Shown: piece by piece, positions 12,871-22,387 of the stretch
How positions within the stretch are numbered: position 1 is the stretch's first letter
How the letters are laid out: each line of letters opens with the position of its first letter
Assembly: GCF_003206615.1 (NCBI RefSeq)
Contig: NZ_PZJW01000004.1
Coordinates: 248,001 to 312,000 of the forward strand
DNA length: 64,000 nt
Reading direction: 5' to 3'
From: Salinicola acroporae
Lineage (GTDB): Bacteria; Pseudomonadota; Gammaproteobacteria; Pseudomonadales; Halomonadaceae
Position numbers and translations under genes: made by a program
Notes under the pieces: generated by a model
Seen by the model: the letters and a program-made list of their open reading frames with translations, nothing else
Database searches by the model: none
What the model was told of the DNA's origin: nothing

Positions 12871-13197
12871 TCAGTGCCGTCCGTGATGCTCCTCGGCGCG
12901 TTGAACGTTGGAGAGCTTGGGATTGGCTTTCGGGTTGTGGCGGTAGAGCAGCGCCGTCTTGCCCAGCGACTGGACCAGTTCCGCGCCGGAGAGCTCGATC
13001 AGCTCCTCGATCATGGCCTGGCGCTCTTCCCGTTCGGGAATCGCCAGCTTGATCTTGATCAGCTCGTGATCGCGCAGGGCGCGCTCGAGCTCCTGCTGAG
13101 CGCCCTCGCTCAAGCCGTTTTCACTCACCGTGACGATCGGCTGCAGGTGATGGCCGATGCTGCGAAAGGCTTTCTTTTGTGCGGATGATAGGCTCAT
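12871..13197 (-). CDS. yhbY: YhbY family CRM-domain RNA-binding protein
   Basis: 108 residues. The whole protein is one CRM domain, with the family patterns QKKAFRSIGHHLQPIV, VSENGLSEGAQQELERAL, IKIKLAIPEREERQAMIEEL and the G-x-G-like loop region QSLGKTALLYR. E. coli YhbY associates with pre-50S ribosomal particles, so a role in large-subunit assembly is likely. The C-terminal tail (NVQRAEEHHGRH) is basic and variable. It is divergent from rlmE, another 50S maturation gene, and convergent with greA across the bidirectional terminator. Confidence 0.92.
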   Translation of the reverse strand: MSLSSAQKKAFRSIGHHLQPIVTVSENGLSEGAQQELERALRDHELIKIKLAIPEREERQAMIEELIELSGAELVQSLGKTALLYRHNPKANPKLSNVQRAEEHHGRH

Positions 13198-13428
13198 GGT
13201 AGTCTGACCGTTGGACTTCGCGATATTTTACAGCGGTGCTGCAATCGGTCTCACCACCGCACTGTCGAAACGCGACATGGTACGGGTTTCGGTCGCCGCG
13301 GGAAAGATGTCGTTGGCGTGCGGCCCCTGTAGCGGTGATGGTGATTCCCTGCCGGCATCTTCTCTCCCGCAACCGGTCTTCAGTCCGCATCTCCATCCTT
13401 TCTTCGAGCTTTTTTCAGGTGATCTCCA

Positions 13429-14094
13429 GTGGCGCGCTCCTCCAGGCCCAGTCCCGACAACGCCGGTTCCTCGACGCGCCAGAGCAAGAGCAGCGCGGGC
13501 TGGCTGAAAGAGCATTTCGACGACCGTTATGTCCAGCAGTCCTGGAAGGATGGTTATCGTTCGCGTGCAAGCTATAAGTTGCTGGAGCTCGACGAGCGTG
13601 ACAAGTTACTCCGGTCCGGCATGGCGGTGATCGACCTGGGGGCTGCGCCGGGAGGGTGGAGCCAGGTCGCCGCCGAGAAGGTCGGCAGCGACGGGGTGGT
13701 GATCGCGTCGGACATCCTGGAGATGGATGCGCTGGCCGGCGTCGACTTCATCCAGGGCGACTTTACCGAAGCGTCGGTACTGGAGGCGATTTTGGCTACG
13801 CTAGGGGGGCGCTCCGTCGACCTGGTGTTGTCCGACATGGCCCCGAACATGAGCGGCATGGCGGCGATAGACCAGCCCCAGGCGATGTATCTGGTCGAGT
13901 TGGCGCTCGATCTGGCGCGGCAGACCTTGGCACCCGGCGGTCATTTTCTGGCCAAGGTATTTCAGGGCGAAGGATTCGATGACTACCTGCGAGAGCTGCG
14001 CGGCAGTTTCCGCAAGGTGGTCACGCGCAAGCCGGAGGCTTCCCGGGCTCGATCCCGAGAAGTCTACCTGCTGGCGCAGGGATTTCATGGCTAG
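13429..14094 (+). CDS. rlmE: 23S rRNA (uridine2552-2'-O)-methyltransferase
   Basis: 221 residues from a GTG at 13429 with AGGTGA upstream. The SAM-binding motif is [13 protein letters not shown] (68-79). The catalytic tetrad of RrmJ/FtsJ is complete: Lys50, Asp136 (LSDMAPN), Lys176 (FLAKVFQG) and Glu211 (REVYL), each exactly 12 positions after the E. coli residues because of a longer basic/serine-rich N-terminus. It methylates U2552 in the 23S A-loop at a late stage of 50S assembly. Placement next to ftsH is the same as in E. coli. Confidence 0.97.
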   Translation: MARSSRPSPDNAGSSTRQSKSSAGWLKEHFDDRYVQQSWKDGYRSRASYKLLELDERDKLLRSGMAVIDLGAAPGGWSQVAAEKVGSDGVVIASDILEMDALAGVDFIQGDFTEASVLEAILATLGGRSVDLVLSDMAPNMSGMAAIDQPQAMYLVELALDLARQTLAPGGHFLAKVFQGEGFDDYLRELRGSFRKVVTRKPEASRARSREVYLLAQGFHG

Positions 14095-14095
14095 G

Positions 14096-14124
14096 CTTGC
14101 AAGCGTGGTTGAACGCCCCCATCT
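14096..14124 (+). promoter_or_regulatory. sigma32-type heat-shock promoter for ftsH
   Basis: CTTGCAA (14096-14102), a 14-base spacer and CCCCATCT (14117-14124) fit the RpoH consensus (CTTGAAA, 11-16 bases, CCCCATnT) almost perfectly. It starts two bases after the rlmE stop codon and lies about 60 bases before the ftsH start. FtsH is a heat-shock protein in E. coli, so the placement makes sense. Confidence 0.75.
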
Positions 14125-14184
14125 GGTGTAGTGTCAGATCACGGCAAGCGCAGGCAGCAAGATTCGTACTACGAGGGTGGTGTC

Positions 14185-16152
14185 TTGAACGACATGGCGA
14201 AGAATCTAATTCTCTGGTTGGTCATCGCAGCCGTGCTGCTGACGGTGTTCAACAACTTTAGCGTCGATAGCTCGCCGCACACGACGAGCTATTCGCAGTT
14301 TGTGCAGCAGGTCCAGAACGACCAAGTGCGCAGCGTGACCATCGACGGCTACACCATCAACGGTGAGCGCAAGGATGGCACGCAATTCCAGACCATTCGC
14401 CCCGCCGCCCAGGATCCCAAGCTGATGGACGATCTGTTGGCGCATGATGTCACGGTCGTCGGCCAGAAGCCCGAGGAACAGAGCTTGTGGACGCGCTTGC
14501 TGATCGCCAGCTTCCCGATCCTGTTGATTCTGGGCATCTTTATCTTCTTCATGCGGCAGATGCAGGGTGGTGGCAGTGGCCGGGGCGGCCCGATGAGCTT
14601 CGGCAAGTCAAAGGCGAAGCTGCTGAGCCAGGATCAGATCAAGTCCACCTTTGCCGACGTCGCCGGCTGTGACGAGGCCAAGGAGGAGGTGGTCGAGCTG
14701 GTCGACTTCCTCAAGGATCCTTCGAAGTTTCAGCGCCTGGGTGGCCAGATACCCCGTGGCGTGTTGATGGTGGGCCCCCCGGGTACCGGCAAGACGTTGC
14801 TGGCGAAGGCGATCGCCGGTGAGGCCAAGGTGCCGTTCTTCAGCATCTCCGGGTCCGACTTCGTCGAGATGTTCGTCGGTGTGGGTGCCTCCCGCGTCCG
14901 TGACATGTTCGAGCAGGCCAAGAAGCAGGCGCCGTGCATCATCTTCATCGACGAGATCGATGCCGTCGGTCGCCATCGTGGCTCCGGCATGGGCGGCGGT
15001 CATGACGAGCGCGAGCAGACCCTGAACCAGTTGCTGGTCGAGATGGATGGCTTCGAGGCCAACGACGGCATCATCGTCATTGCCGCCACCAACCGTCCCG
15101 ACGTGCTGGATCCGGCGCTGCTGCGTCCGGGCCGCTTCGACCGTCAGGTCACCGTGCCGCTGCCCGACATTCGGGGCCGTGAGCACATCCTCAACGTACA
15201 TCTGCGCAAGGTGCCGATGGCCGACGGTGTCCAGGCCAGCATCATCGCTCGTGGCACACCGGGTTTCTCGGGGGCCGACCTGGCCAACCTGGTCAACGAG
15301 GCGGCGCTGTTCGCGGCACGACGCAATCGACGCACCGTGGGTATGGAAGAGCTGGAGCTGGCCAAGGACAAGATCATGATGGGCGCCGAACGTCGGTCCA
15401 TGGTGATGTCCGAGAAGGACAAGCTCAACACGGCCTATCATGAAGCCGGTCATGCCATCATCGGTCTGGTGATGCCCGAGCACGACCCGGTCTACAAGGT
15501 CACCATCATCCCGCGTGGGCGTGCGCTGGGCGTGACCATGTTCCTCCCCGAGGAAGACCGCTACAGCTATTCCCGTCAGCAGATCATCAGCCAGCTCTGC
15601 TCGCTGTTCGGTGGCCGGATCGCCGAAGAGATGACGCTTGGGCCGAATGGGGTCACCACCGGTGCCTCCAACGACATCAAGCGGGCAACCGAACTCGCAC
15701 ACAGCATGGTGGCCAAGTGGGGGCTCTCCGAGGAGATGGGGCCGCTGATGTACGACGAGGACGAGTCCCACCAGTTCCTCGGTGGTCCCGGTCAGGGTGG
15801 CGGCAAACTGAGTTCTGGTGAGACTTCGACCCGCCTCGACAAGGAGGTGCGTCGCATCATCGACGAATGCTATGCCATGGCGCGCAAGATTCTCGAGGAC
15901 AATCGCGACAAGCTCGACCTCATGGCCGAAGCGCTGATGCAGTACGAGACCATCGACGCTGCCCAGCTCAAGGACATCATGGAAGGTCGCCCGCCGCGTC
16001 CGCCGAAGGATTGGGGTGACGATGGCCCGAGTTCGGGTTCTGGCCGGCCGGTCAGCGATCCTGAGCCGCAGCCAGGCGATGAAGGCACGTCGGATGACGA
16101 GCCTGGTAACCGCCGCCCTTCGGATCCTCTGGGCGGGCCGTCAGGGCTTTGA
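14185..16152 (+). CDS. ftsH: ATP-dependent zinc metalloprotease FtsH
   Basis: 655 residues from a TTG at 14185 ([11 protein letters not shown]), preferred because GAGGG (14173-14177) is 7 bases away; the ATG at 14194 matches the E. coli start exactly and remains possible. Two membrane helices (about residues 7-25 and 107-127) flank a periplasmic domain. Walker A is GPPGTGKT (197-204), Walker B IIFIDEID follows, and the zinc site HEAGH is at 419-423. The C-terminal 45 residues are a proline/glycine-rich acidic tail. FtsH degrades unassembled membrane proteins, sigma32 and LpxC. A sigma32-like promoter precedes it. Confidence 0.97.
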   Translation: MNDMAKNLILWLVIAAVLLTVFNNFSVDSSPHTTSYSQFVQQVQNDQVRSVTIDGYTINGERKDGTQFQTIRPAAQDPKLMDDLLAHDVTVVGQKPEEQSLWTRLLIASFPILLILGIFIFFMRQMQGGGSGRGGPMSFGKSKAKLLSQDQIKSTFADVAGCDEAKEEVVELVDFLKDPSKFQRLGGQIPRGVLMVGPPGTGKTLLAKAIAGEAKVPFFSISGSDFVEMFVGVGASRVRDMFEQAKKQAPCIIFIDEIDAVGRHRGSGMGGGHDEREQTLNQLLVEMDGFEANDGIIVIAATNRPDVLDPALLRPGRFDRQVTVPLPDIRGREHILNVHLRKVPMADGVQASIIARGTPGFSGADLANLVNEAALFAARRNRRTVGMEELELAKDKIMMGAERRSMVMSEKDKLNTAYHEAGHAIIGLVMPEHDPVYKVTIIPRGRALGVTMFLPEEDRYSYSRQQIISQLCSLFGGRIAEEMTLGPNGVTTGASNDIKRATELAHSMVAKWGLSEEMGPLMYDEDESHQFLGGPGQGGGKLSSGETSTRLDKEVRRIIDECYAMARKILEDNRDKLDLMAEALMQYETIDAAQLKDIMEGRPPRPPKDWGDDGPSSGSGRPVSDPEPQPGDEGTSDDEPGNRRPSDPLGGPSGL

Positions 16153-16203
16153 GGTGATCCGGCGGTTCGCAGCCGATTCGGGTTCGAACGACTCGGCATC
16201 AAC

Positions 16204-16233
16204 CAGCAGGGCGTCAGATATGGCGCCCTGCTG
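16204..16233 (+). repeat. perfect 10-bp hairpin between ftsH and folP
   Basis: CAGCAGGGCG (16204-16213), a 10-base loop, CGCCCTGCTG (16224-16233). No T-run follows, so it may be a weak terminator, an RNA 3'-end stabiliser or a processing signal in an ftsH-folP transcript. Confidence 0.5.
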
Positions 16234-16302
16234 CGTTGTGAGGCGGTTGCGAAACCGTACCGGCCTACCTAGAGTGGGCGCTTTTGCCAGCGACGACCTT
16301 CC

Positions 16303-17172
16303 ATGACTGATTCTTCCTCTATCGGCGTTCGATTGCGCTGCGGCCATCACGATCTCGATCTTTCGCGCCCGCGCGTCATGGGCATTCTGAACGTGACGCC
16401 CGACTCCTTCTCCGATGGCAACCGGCATCGAGAGCTGGACGATGCGCGCCGTCATGCCGAACGGCTGCTGCGGGAGGGGGCCAATATCATCGATGTCGGC
16501 GGGGAGTCGACGCGCCCCGGCGCCGAACCTGTGCCTCTGGAAGAGGAGCGTGATCGGGTGCTGCCGGTGGTCGAGGCGCTGGTGCGGGAGTTCGGCGCGT
16601 TGGTCTCGGTCGACACCAGTACCCCGGAGCTGATTCGCGAAGCCGCTGCGGCCGGGGCGGGGATGCTCAACGACGTGCGCGCGCTGACGCGACCCGGAGC
16701 GCTGGCGGCGGCGGCGGCCACCGAATTGCCCGTGTGTCTCATGCACATGCGCGGAGAGCCGGGCACGATGCAGCAGGCGCCGTACTACGCCGAGCCGATC
16801 GAGGTGGCGGTGATCGACTTCCTGCGCCAGCGCGTCGCCGCCTGCGAGCAGGCGGGTGTTCCGCGTGAGCGGCTGCTGATCGATCCGGGCTTCGGCTTCG
16901 CCAAGACGCTGGAACACAACCTTCAACTGCTCAACCGGCTGAGTGCGCTCGAAGCGCTCGATCTGCCGCTGCTGGTCGGGATGTCGCGCAAGCGCATGAT
17001 CGGCCAGGCGCTGGGCCGGTCGGTCGATCAGCGCCTGGCTGGAGGTCTCGCGTTGAGCGTGATGGCGGTCGAGCGTGGCGCTAGAATAGTCAGAGTGCAC
17101 GATGTGGCAGCCACGGTCGACGCGATCGGCATGGCTTGGGCTGTGCTTCAGGAACGGAGCGATCATGAGTAG
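16303..17172 (+). CDS. folP: dihydropteroate synthase
   Basis: 289 residues. The two family signatures are present: [14 protein letters not shown] (about 26-39) and [17 protein letters not shown] (about 61-77), with the later [11 protein letters not shown] and [10 protein letters not shown] segments of the TIM barrel. It condenses p-aminobenzoate with dihydropterin pyrophosphate in folate synthesis and is the sulphonamide target. It overlaps glmM by 8 bases, the same ftsH-folP-glmM order as in E. coli. Confidence 0.97.
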   Translation: MTDSSSIGVRLRCGHHDLDLSRPRVMGILNVTPDSFSDGNRHRELDDARRHAERLLREGANIIDVGGESTRPGAEPVPLEEERDRVLPVVEALVREFGALVSVDTSTPELIREAAAAGAGMLNDVRALTRPGALAAAAATELPVCLMHMRGEPGTMQQAPYYAEPIEVAVIDFLRQRVAACEQAGVPRERLLIDPGFGFAKTLEHNLQLLNRLSALEALDLPLLVGMSRKRMIGQALGRSVDQRLAGGLALSVMAVERGARIVRVHDVAATVDAIGMAWAVLQERSDHE

Positions 17173-18550
17173 ACGTTATTTTGGTACCGACGGTATTCGC
17201 GGCACCGTCGGCGAGTATCCGATCACCGCCGATTTCATGCTCAAGCTGGGGTGGGCGATGGGGCGCGTGCTGTCTCGCAAGCTATCCTCCCATCAGACCC
17301 GGCAGCGATCTTCCCAGTCGCCGCGGCCCAAGGTGATCATCGGCAAGGACACTCGTATCTCGGGCTACATGTTCGAGTCTGCGCTGGAGGCGGGGCTATC
17401 GGCCGCAGGGGCCGATGTCTCCTTGTTGGGGCCGATGCCGACCCCGGGTATCGCTTACCTGACCCGAACCTTTCGTGCCGACGCCGGCATCGTGATCTCC
17501 GCTTCGCACAACCCCTATCAGGACAACGGCATCAAGTTCTTCTCGGCGGAAGGGCTGAAGCTAGCCGACGAGGTCGAGGCGGAGATCGAGGACGAACTCG
17601 AGAAACCGCTGGAGACCATGGCGCCGAACCAGCTTGGCAGGGCGGTGAGAATCAACGATGCGGCCGGTCGCTACATCGAGTTCTGCAAGTCCACGGTCCA
17701 TAATCGTCTCGAGCTGCACGGCCTGCGCGTCGTCCTGGATTGCGCACACGGCGCGACCTATCACATCGCCCCCAATGTCTTTCGGGAGCTCGGCGCCGAT
17801 GTCAGCGTGATCGGTGGAGAGCCGGATGGCCTCAATATCAACCGCGACGTGGGGTCGACCCACTCCGAGCGTTTGCGCGAGGCTGTCCTGTCGTGTCAGG
17901 CCGACCTGGGCATTGCGTTCGATGGCGACGGCGATCGCGTACTGATGATCGACCGTCGGGGCGAGGCGGTGGACGGCGATGAGATTCTCTACATCATCGC
18001 GCGGGACCTCCATGCGCGAGGCAAGCTCAATGGCGGCGTCGTAGGCACGCTGATGACCAATTTCGGGCTGGCCGCGGCGTTCGAGAAGCAGGGGATTCCT
18101 TTCGAGCGGGCCAAGGTGGGAGATCGCTACGTCGTCGAGCGGCTGCTGGCCAACGACTGGCTGCTGGGCGGAGAGGCCTCGGGGCATATCGTCTGCCGTC
18201 ACGTGCAGACCACTGGCGACGGCATCGTCTCCGCGCTGCAGGTGCTGGCGGTCATGGTGCGAGAGGGGGTGCCTCTGGATCAGTTGCTCGAAGGGTTCGA
18301 GAAGGCGCCACAGGCACTTGTCAACGTTCGCCTGCCCCCGGGTTCCGATGCCCGGGCGCTGTTGGAGAACCAGGCGTTGTGCCGGAGCGTGAAGTCGGTC
18401 GAAGAGGAGCTGGGCGGCGGTGGTCGAGTGCTGCTGCGGCCCTCGGGCACCGAGCCGTTGATCAGGGTCATGGTCGAAGGCCGGCCGAGATTCGATGTCC
18501 AGGCACTGGCACGGCGGATCGCCGATAGTGTCGAAACCTTGATCGCCTGA
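17165..18550 (+). CDS. glmM: phosphoglucosamine mutase
   Basis: 461 residues from the ATG at 17165, where the conserved start [17 protein letters not shown] begins. The phosphoserine loop is ISASHNP with the active serine at residue 114, the metal loop is AFDGDGDRV, and the C-terminal phosphate-binding loop [12 protein letters not shown] is present. It converts glucosamine-6-phosphate to glucosamine-1-phosphate for peptidoglycan and LPS. Compared with E. coli (active Ser102) there is an insertion of about 12-14 mostly polar residues near residues 41-56 ([14 protein letters not shown]), before the first conserved [12 protein letters not shown] strand. Confidence 0.96.
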   Translation: MSRRYFGTDGIRGTVGEYPITADFMLKLGWAMGRVLSRKLSSHQTRQRSSQSPRPKVIIGKDTRISGYMFESALEAGLSAAGADVSLLGPMPTPGIAYLTRTFRADAGIVISASHNPYQDNGIKFFSAEGLKLADEVEAEIEDELEKPLETMAPNQLGRAVRINDAAGRYIEFCKSTVHNRLELHGLRVVLDCAHGATYHIAPNVFRELGADVSVIGGEPDGLNINRDVGSTHSERLREAVLSCQADLGIAFDGDGDRVLMIDRRGEAVDGDEILYIIARDLHARGKLNGGVVGTLMTNFGLAAAFEKQGIPFERAKVGDRYVVERLLANDWLLGGEASGHIVCRHVQTTGDGIVSALQVLAVMVREGVPLDQLLEGFEKAPQALVNVRLPPGSDARALLENQALCRSVKSVEEELGGGGRVLLRPSGTEPLIRVMVEGRPRFDVQALARRIADSVETLIA

Positions 18551-18629
18551 GCTGATCGGGTCGCCGACAGCAATTGTTGTCTTGTTGTCAAGGCTCTTAT
18601 ACCATGTCGCTCCACCGATGGGAGGTAGC

Positions 18630-19379
18630 ATGCGCAAGCCGCTGATCGCAGGTAACTGGAAGATGAACGGCTCGGCAGAATTGATCGAGACGTTCGGTCG
18701 GACGTTTGCCGGGATTGAGTTTTCGTCGCCGGTCGATGTGGTGATCCATCCCCCGTTTCCCTATCTCGATGCGGCGCGCAGCGCTTTTGCGGGCACGCCT
18801 CTCGCGCTGGGCGCCCAGACGCTGAATCCGCTGCCCTCCGGGGCTCGCACCGGCGAGGTGAGTGGTCAGATGCTCGTCGAGTTCGGTGTCGAGTACGTGT
18901 TGGCCGGCCACTCCGAGCGTCGCCAGCTCTACCACGAAAGCGACGAACAGGTTTACGAGCGGGTCCTTGCTGCGCTCACCGCGGGGCTCAAGCCGATTCT
19001 CTGCGTGGGAGAGACCCTCGAGGAGCGCGACGCCGGTCGATCCGAGGAGGTCGTGCTGCGTCAGGTCGGCCATGTCATGGCCCGGCTTGAGCCCGGACAG
19101 CGTCGAATGATGACGATTGCCTACGAGCCGGTGTGGGCGATCGGGACCGGGCGCACTGCCACGCCGGAGCAGGCCCAGCAGATGATGGCTGCGATTCGCG
19201 GCTATCAGGCAAGCTACGACTCGGGGTTGGCCGATGCGCTACGCCTGCTGTATGGCGGTAGCATGAACGCGAGCAATGCACCGGAGTTGCTCGCCCAGGA
19301 AGATATCGACGGCGGCCTGATCGGTGGAGCTTCGCTCAAGGTCGCCGATTTCAAAGCGATTTGTCAGTCAGCAGGTTGA
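18630..19379 (+). CDS. tpiA: triosephosphate isomerase
   Basis: 249 residues from the ATG at 18630, with GGAGG 5 bases upstream. The catalytic residues are Lys11 (AGNWKMNG), His94 (LAGHSERR) and Glu166 (AYEPVWAIGTG), and the phosphate loop LYGGSMNASN is intact. It interconverts dihydroxyacetone phosphate and glyceraldehyde-3-phosphate in the cytoplasm. Located between glmM and secG, as in several gammaproteobacteria, with secG starting 5 bases after the stop, so the two are probably co-transcribed. Confidence 0.97.
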   Translation: MRKPLIAGNWKMNGSAELIETFGRTFAGIEFSSPVDVVIHPPFPYLDAARSAFAGTPLALGAQTLNPLPSGARTGEVSGQMLVEFGVEYVLAGHSERRQLYHESDEQVYERVLAALTAGLKPILCVGETLEERDAGRSEEVVLRQVGHVMARLEPGQRRMMTIAYEPVWAIGTGRTATPEQAQQMMAAIRGYQASYDSGLADALRLLYGGSMNASNAPELLAQEDIDGGLIGGASLKVADFKAICQSAG

Positions 19380-19383
19380 TTTC

Positions 19384-19764
19384 ATGCAGATAGCAGTTTT
19401 GTTGTTACACGTTCTCGTCGCCATTGCGCTGGTGGTTCTGGTCCTGCTTCAGCAGGGCAAGGGCGCCGAAGCGGGCGCCGCATTCGGCGGCGGCTCCTCG
19501 CAGACGGTGTTCGGCTCTCGCGGCAGCGGCGGGTTCCTGTCCAAGCTGACGGGTGGCCTGGCGGCGCTTTTCTTCGTGACCTCGCTGGGCCTGGCGTACT
19601 TCGCCGCCAATGCCGGCAGCGCGCCGCAGAGCGGTATTCCGGATGCCCAGGTGATCGAGCAGCAACATAATGGTGCTCCGACCCTTGACGATGGTGCCCA
19701 AAGCGGGAATAATGCTGCGCCAGCACTCGAGGAAGGTGGCGATCAGGAATCGTCAAATCCTTGA
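19384..19764 (+). CDS. secG: preprotein translocase subunit SecG
   Basis: 126 residues from the ATG at 19384. Two membrane helices (about 1-22 and 57-77) flank the conserved cytoplasmic loop QQGKGAEAGAAFGGGSSQTVFGSRG. The C-terminal 45 residues are acidic and Asn/Gln-rich and extend past the usual 75-80-residue core, as in E. coli (110 residues). SecG joins SecY and SecE in the inner-membrane protein channel. It is followed by tRNA-Leu, the E. coli order. Confidence 0.96.
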   Translation: MQIAVLLLHVLVAIALVVLVLLQQGKGAEAGAAFGGGSSQTVFGSRGSGGFLSKLTGGLAALFFVTSLGLAYFAANAGSAPQSGIPDAQVIEQQHNGAPTLDDGAQSGNNAAPALEEGGDQESSNP

Positions 19765-19775
19765 GTGGAAAGGAA

Positions 19776-19815
19776 AATTCGCTGCCTTCGATGAAAGCTA
19801 TGAATGCAGCGAATT
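19776..19815 (+). repeat. 10-bp inverted repeat between secG and tRNA-Leu
   Basis: AATTCGCTGC (19776-19785) and GCAGCGAATT (19806-19815) are perfect reverse complements with a 20-base spacer and no T-run. It could be an RNA processing hairpin separating the secG mRNA from the tRNA, or a protein-binding palindrome. Confidence 0.5.
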
Positions 19816-19848
19816 GAGTGTGGCGCGCAGGCGTTGCACGCCCCTGAT

Positions 19849-19935
19849 GCCGAAGTGGTGGAATTGGTAGACACGCTATCTTGAGGGGGTAGTGACCTTA
19901 CGGTCGTGCGGGTTCAAGTCCCGCCTTCGGCACCA
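19849..19935 (+). tRNA. tRNA-Leu (anticodon GAG)
   Basis: The acceptor arms GCCGAAG and CTTCGGC pair perfectly and are followed by A and an encoded CCA. The anticodon loop TTGAGGG sits on the stem CTATC/GGTAG, giving GAG. A class II variable arm (GACC-TTAC-GGTC) and the T-arm GCGGGTTCAAGTCCCGC are clear. It corresponds to E. coli leuU, which also follows secG. Confidence 0.97.
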
Positions 19936-20026
19936 TCGTCAAGTTTTTCCGGTCTTTTCGACTTGAACCGCTGGACGGTACTGATGAATTCTTGTTGCTG
20001 AGGATTCGGCGATATCGCGGCCTTCC

Positions 20027-20055
20027 TTGACCCATCTCAAGGCCGTTCCTATAAT
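20027..20055 (+). promoter_or_regulatory. strong sigma70 promoter for tRNA-fMet/rimP-nusA-infB
   Basis: TTGACC (20027-20032), a 17-base spacer and a perfect TATAAT (20050-20055) lie about 15 bases before the mature tRNA 5' end. The discriminator is short and GC-containing (CGCCAA), as in stringently controlled stable-RNA promoters. It is the clearest sigma70 promoter seen in the window. Confidence 0.85.
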
Positions 20056-20069
20056 CGCCAACCTGATGT

Positions 20070-20146
<77 letters not shown>

Positions 20147-20156
20147 AGTTTTTTGA

Positions 20157-20183
20157 AAGGCCCCTTCCTGAGAAGGGGCTTTT
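20157..20183 (+). terminator. intrinsic terminator after tRNA-fMet, possible rimP attenuator
   Basis: AAGGCCCCTTC-CTGA-GAAGGGGCTTTTT: at least eight G-C-rich pairs and five Ts, 10 bases after the tRNA CCA. No other clear promoter was seen between it and rimP, so part of the strong upstream transcription must read through to supply rimP-nusA-infB. Confidence 0.88.
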
Positions 20184-20320
20184 TGTTAGCAGCCTTGTCG
20201 ATGCCAGCGCTCGTCGCCGTTGATGGCGCTGCCGACGTCAATGCCAGTCAGCCACCTAGCACCTTGCATTTCTCTCAACTCCCGGTCAGGTGCCTGATGC
20301 AACTGCTGTAGGAGTCGTTT

Positions 20321-20782
20321 GTGGTCACCAAGGACGCAGCACTGTATGCGATCATCGAACCTGTGGTCACCGCCATGGGTTTCGAGTTGTGGGGCCTCGA
20401 CTATCTGGCTCAGGGCAAGCATTCCAAGCTGATGATCTACATCGACAGCCCCGATGGAATCTCGGTCGACGACTGCGCGAGTGTCAGCCGTCAGGTCAGC
20501 GGCGTGCTGGATGTCGAAGATCCGATCTCGGGCAACTACAGCCTGGAAGTTTCCTCTCCAGGTCTCGATCGCCCGCTCTACACGCTCGATCATTTTTCGC
20601 GCTTCAGCGGTCATGTGGTGCAGCTCAAGCTACGCACCGCCTTCGATGGGCGTCGCAAGTTCCAGGGGCGCCTGGCCGGCATCGATGGCGACGAGGTGCT
20701 GCTGCACATCGATTCGGAAGAGTACTGCTTTCCCATCGAAAGCATCGATCAGGCTCGCGTCGTCCCGCAGTTCGACGACTGA
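20321..20782 (+). CDS. rimP: ribosome maturation factor RimP
   Basis: 153 residues from a GTG at 20321 with AGGAG 6 bases upstream. The N-terminal alpha/beta domain begins VTKDAALYAIIEPVVTAMGFELWGLDYL and contains the conserved SPGLDRPL turn (about residues 75-85); the C-terminal SH3-like domain covers roughly residues 90-153. RimP helps assemble the 30S subunit. It is the first protein gene of the rimP-nusA-infB-rbfA-truB cluster. Confidence 0.95.
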   Translation: MVTKDAALYAIIEPVVTAMGFELWGLDYLAQGKHSKLMIYIDSPDGISVDDCASVSRQVSGVLDVEDPISGNYSLEVSSPGLDRPLYTLDHFSRFSGHVVQLKLRTAFDGRRKFQGRLAGIDGDEVLLHIDSEEYCFPIESIDQARVVPQFDD

Positions 20783-20866
20783 ATTCCATCACCTGTTGTT
20801 CGATGACTCAGTAATTCGAGACCAAGAATTCGAAACCAAGAACCGGTTTTTCGGCGAGGCATAGGC

Positions 20867-22360
20867 ATGAGCAAAGAGATACTGCTGGTCGTTGACGCCA
20901 TCTCCAACGAGAAGAGCGTGCCCCGAGACGTCATTTTCGAGGCTGTCGAGGCGGCACTGGCTAGCGCATCGCGCAAGCGCTTCGAGGGACAGGACGTCAG
21001 CGTCCGGGTCCAGATTGATCGCCGCACCGGCGAGTACGATACTTTCCGTCGCTGGGTGGTGGTCGAAGACGAAGACTATCTCAGCGAAGATCGCGAGATT
21101 CCGCTCTCCGAAGCGGAAACGCGCGAGCCTCCCTTGGCCGTCGGCGACGTGGTCGAAGAGCAGGTCGAGTCGGTGGCCTTCGGCCGTATCGCCGCGCAGA
21201 CCGCCAAGCAGGTGATCGTGCAGAAGGTGCGCGAGGCCGAACGTGCCCAGATCGTCAAGCAGTACTCCGAGCGGGAAGGCGAACTGGTTGCGGGTATCGT
21301 CAAGAAAACGACACGTGACGGGCTGATCATCGATCTCGGCGAGAACGCCGAGGGCTTCCTGCCCCGTGGCGAGATGATCCCCGGCGAGCGCTACCGCATG
21401 AACGAGCGTGTGCGCGCGCTGCTGTGGAAAGTCGACGCGGAGGCGCGTGGCTCCCAGTTGATCCTGTCGCGGACCAAGCCGGGCATGCTGGTCGAGCTGT
21501 TCAAGATCGAGGTGCCGGAGATCGCCGAGCAGCTGATCGAGATCAAGGGCGCGGCTCGCGACCCCGGTGCGCGGGCCAAGATCGCGGTCAAGACCAACGA
21601 CAGGCGGATCGATCCAGTCGGCGCCTGTGTCGGCATGCGCGGGTCGCGCGTGCAGGCGGTATCCAACGAGCTGCGCAACGAGCGCGTGGATATCATTTTA
21701 TGGGACGACAACCCCGCGCAACTGGTGATCAACGCCATGGCGCCGGCGGAAGTCGCCTCCATCCTCGTTGACGAGGACGCCCACTCGATGGACGTCGCCG
21801 TCGGCGAGGACAACCTCGCTCAGGCCATTGGTCGTAGCGGTCAGAACGTGAGGCTCGCCAGCGAGTTGACGGGCTGGACGCTCAACGTCATGACCATCGA
21901 TGAAGCCGAGGGTAAACGCGAGCAGGAAGTCGACAGCCTGGTCGAATATTTCATCAACCATCTCGAGATCGACGAAGACGTCGCCCGCATCCTGGTCGAG
22001 GAAGGGTTCACGACGATCGAAGAACTGGCCTACGTGCCGGTCGAAGAGATGCTGGAGATCGAAGAGTTCGATGAGGATCTGGTCGAGGAACTTCGTGCAA
22101 GGGCCAAGGATGAGCTTCTCAACCTGGCCATCGCATCGGAAGAGCAACTGGATGGCGCTCAGCCCGCCGAAGACCTTCTCACGATGGACGGCATGGACCG
22201 CCACCTGGCTTTCATTCTTGCCAGCCGTGGCATCGTCACCATGGAGGACCTCGCAGAACAGTCCATCGAGGATCTGAAGGATATCGACGACGTGGACGAG
22301 GAGCGCGCAGCGGCACTGATCATGACTGCCCGTGCGCCTTGGTTTCAGAGCGAAGAGTAA
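20867..22360 (+). CDS. nusA: transcription termination/antitermination factor NusA
   Basis: 497 residues, full length for gammaproteobacteria. The domains in order are: N-terminal RNA polymerase-binding domain (1-125), S1 domain (about 135-200, [21 protein letters not shown]), KH1 and KH2 (about 230-345, with [15 protein letters not shown] and [13 protein letters not shown]), and two acidic C-terminal repeats (about 365-420 and 440-495). NusA binds RNA polymerase and modulates pausing, termination and antitermination. In E. coli it represses its own operon; the terminator upstream of rimP would be a natural target. Confidence 0.97.
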   Translation: MSKEILLVVDAISNEKSVPRDVIFEAVEAALASASRKRFEGQDVSVRVQIDRRTGEYDTFRRWVVVEDEDYLSEDREIPLSEAETREPPLAVGDVVEEQVESVAFGRIAAQTAKQVIVQKVREAERAQIVKQYSEREGELVAGIVKKTTRDGLIIDLGENAEGFLPRGEMIPGERYRMNERVRALLWKVDAEARGSQLILSRTKPGMLVELFKIEVPEIAEQLIEIKGAARDPGARAKIAVKTNDRRIDPVGACVGMRGSRVQAVSNELRNERVDIILWDDNPAQLVINAMAPAEVASILVDEDAHSMDVAVGEDNLAQAIGRSGQNVRLASELTGWTLNVMTIDEAEGKREQEVDSLVEYFINHLEIDEDVARILVEEGFTTIEELAYVPVEEMLEIEEFDEDLVEELRARAKDELLNLAIASEEQLDGAQPAEDLLTMDGMDRHLAFILASRGIVTMEDLAEQSIEDLKDIDDVDEERAAALIMTARAPWFQSEE

Positions 22361-22387
22361 CGTGGTCACGGGTTCAGGAGGGTCGTA

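Noticed and set aside
14131-14184. GTG at 14131 as ftsH start
   Set aside because: No ribosome site there, it adds residues unlike any FtsH, and it lies at the expected transcript start of the sigma32 promoter.
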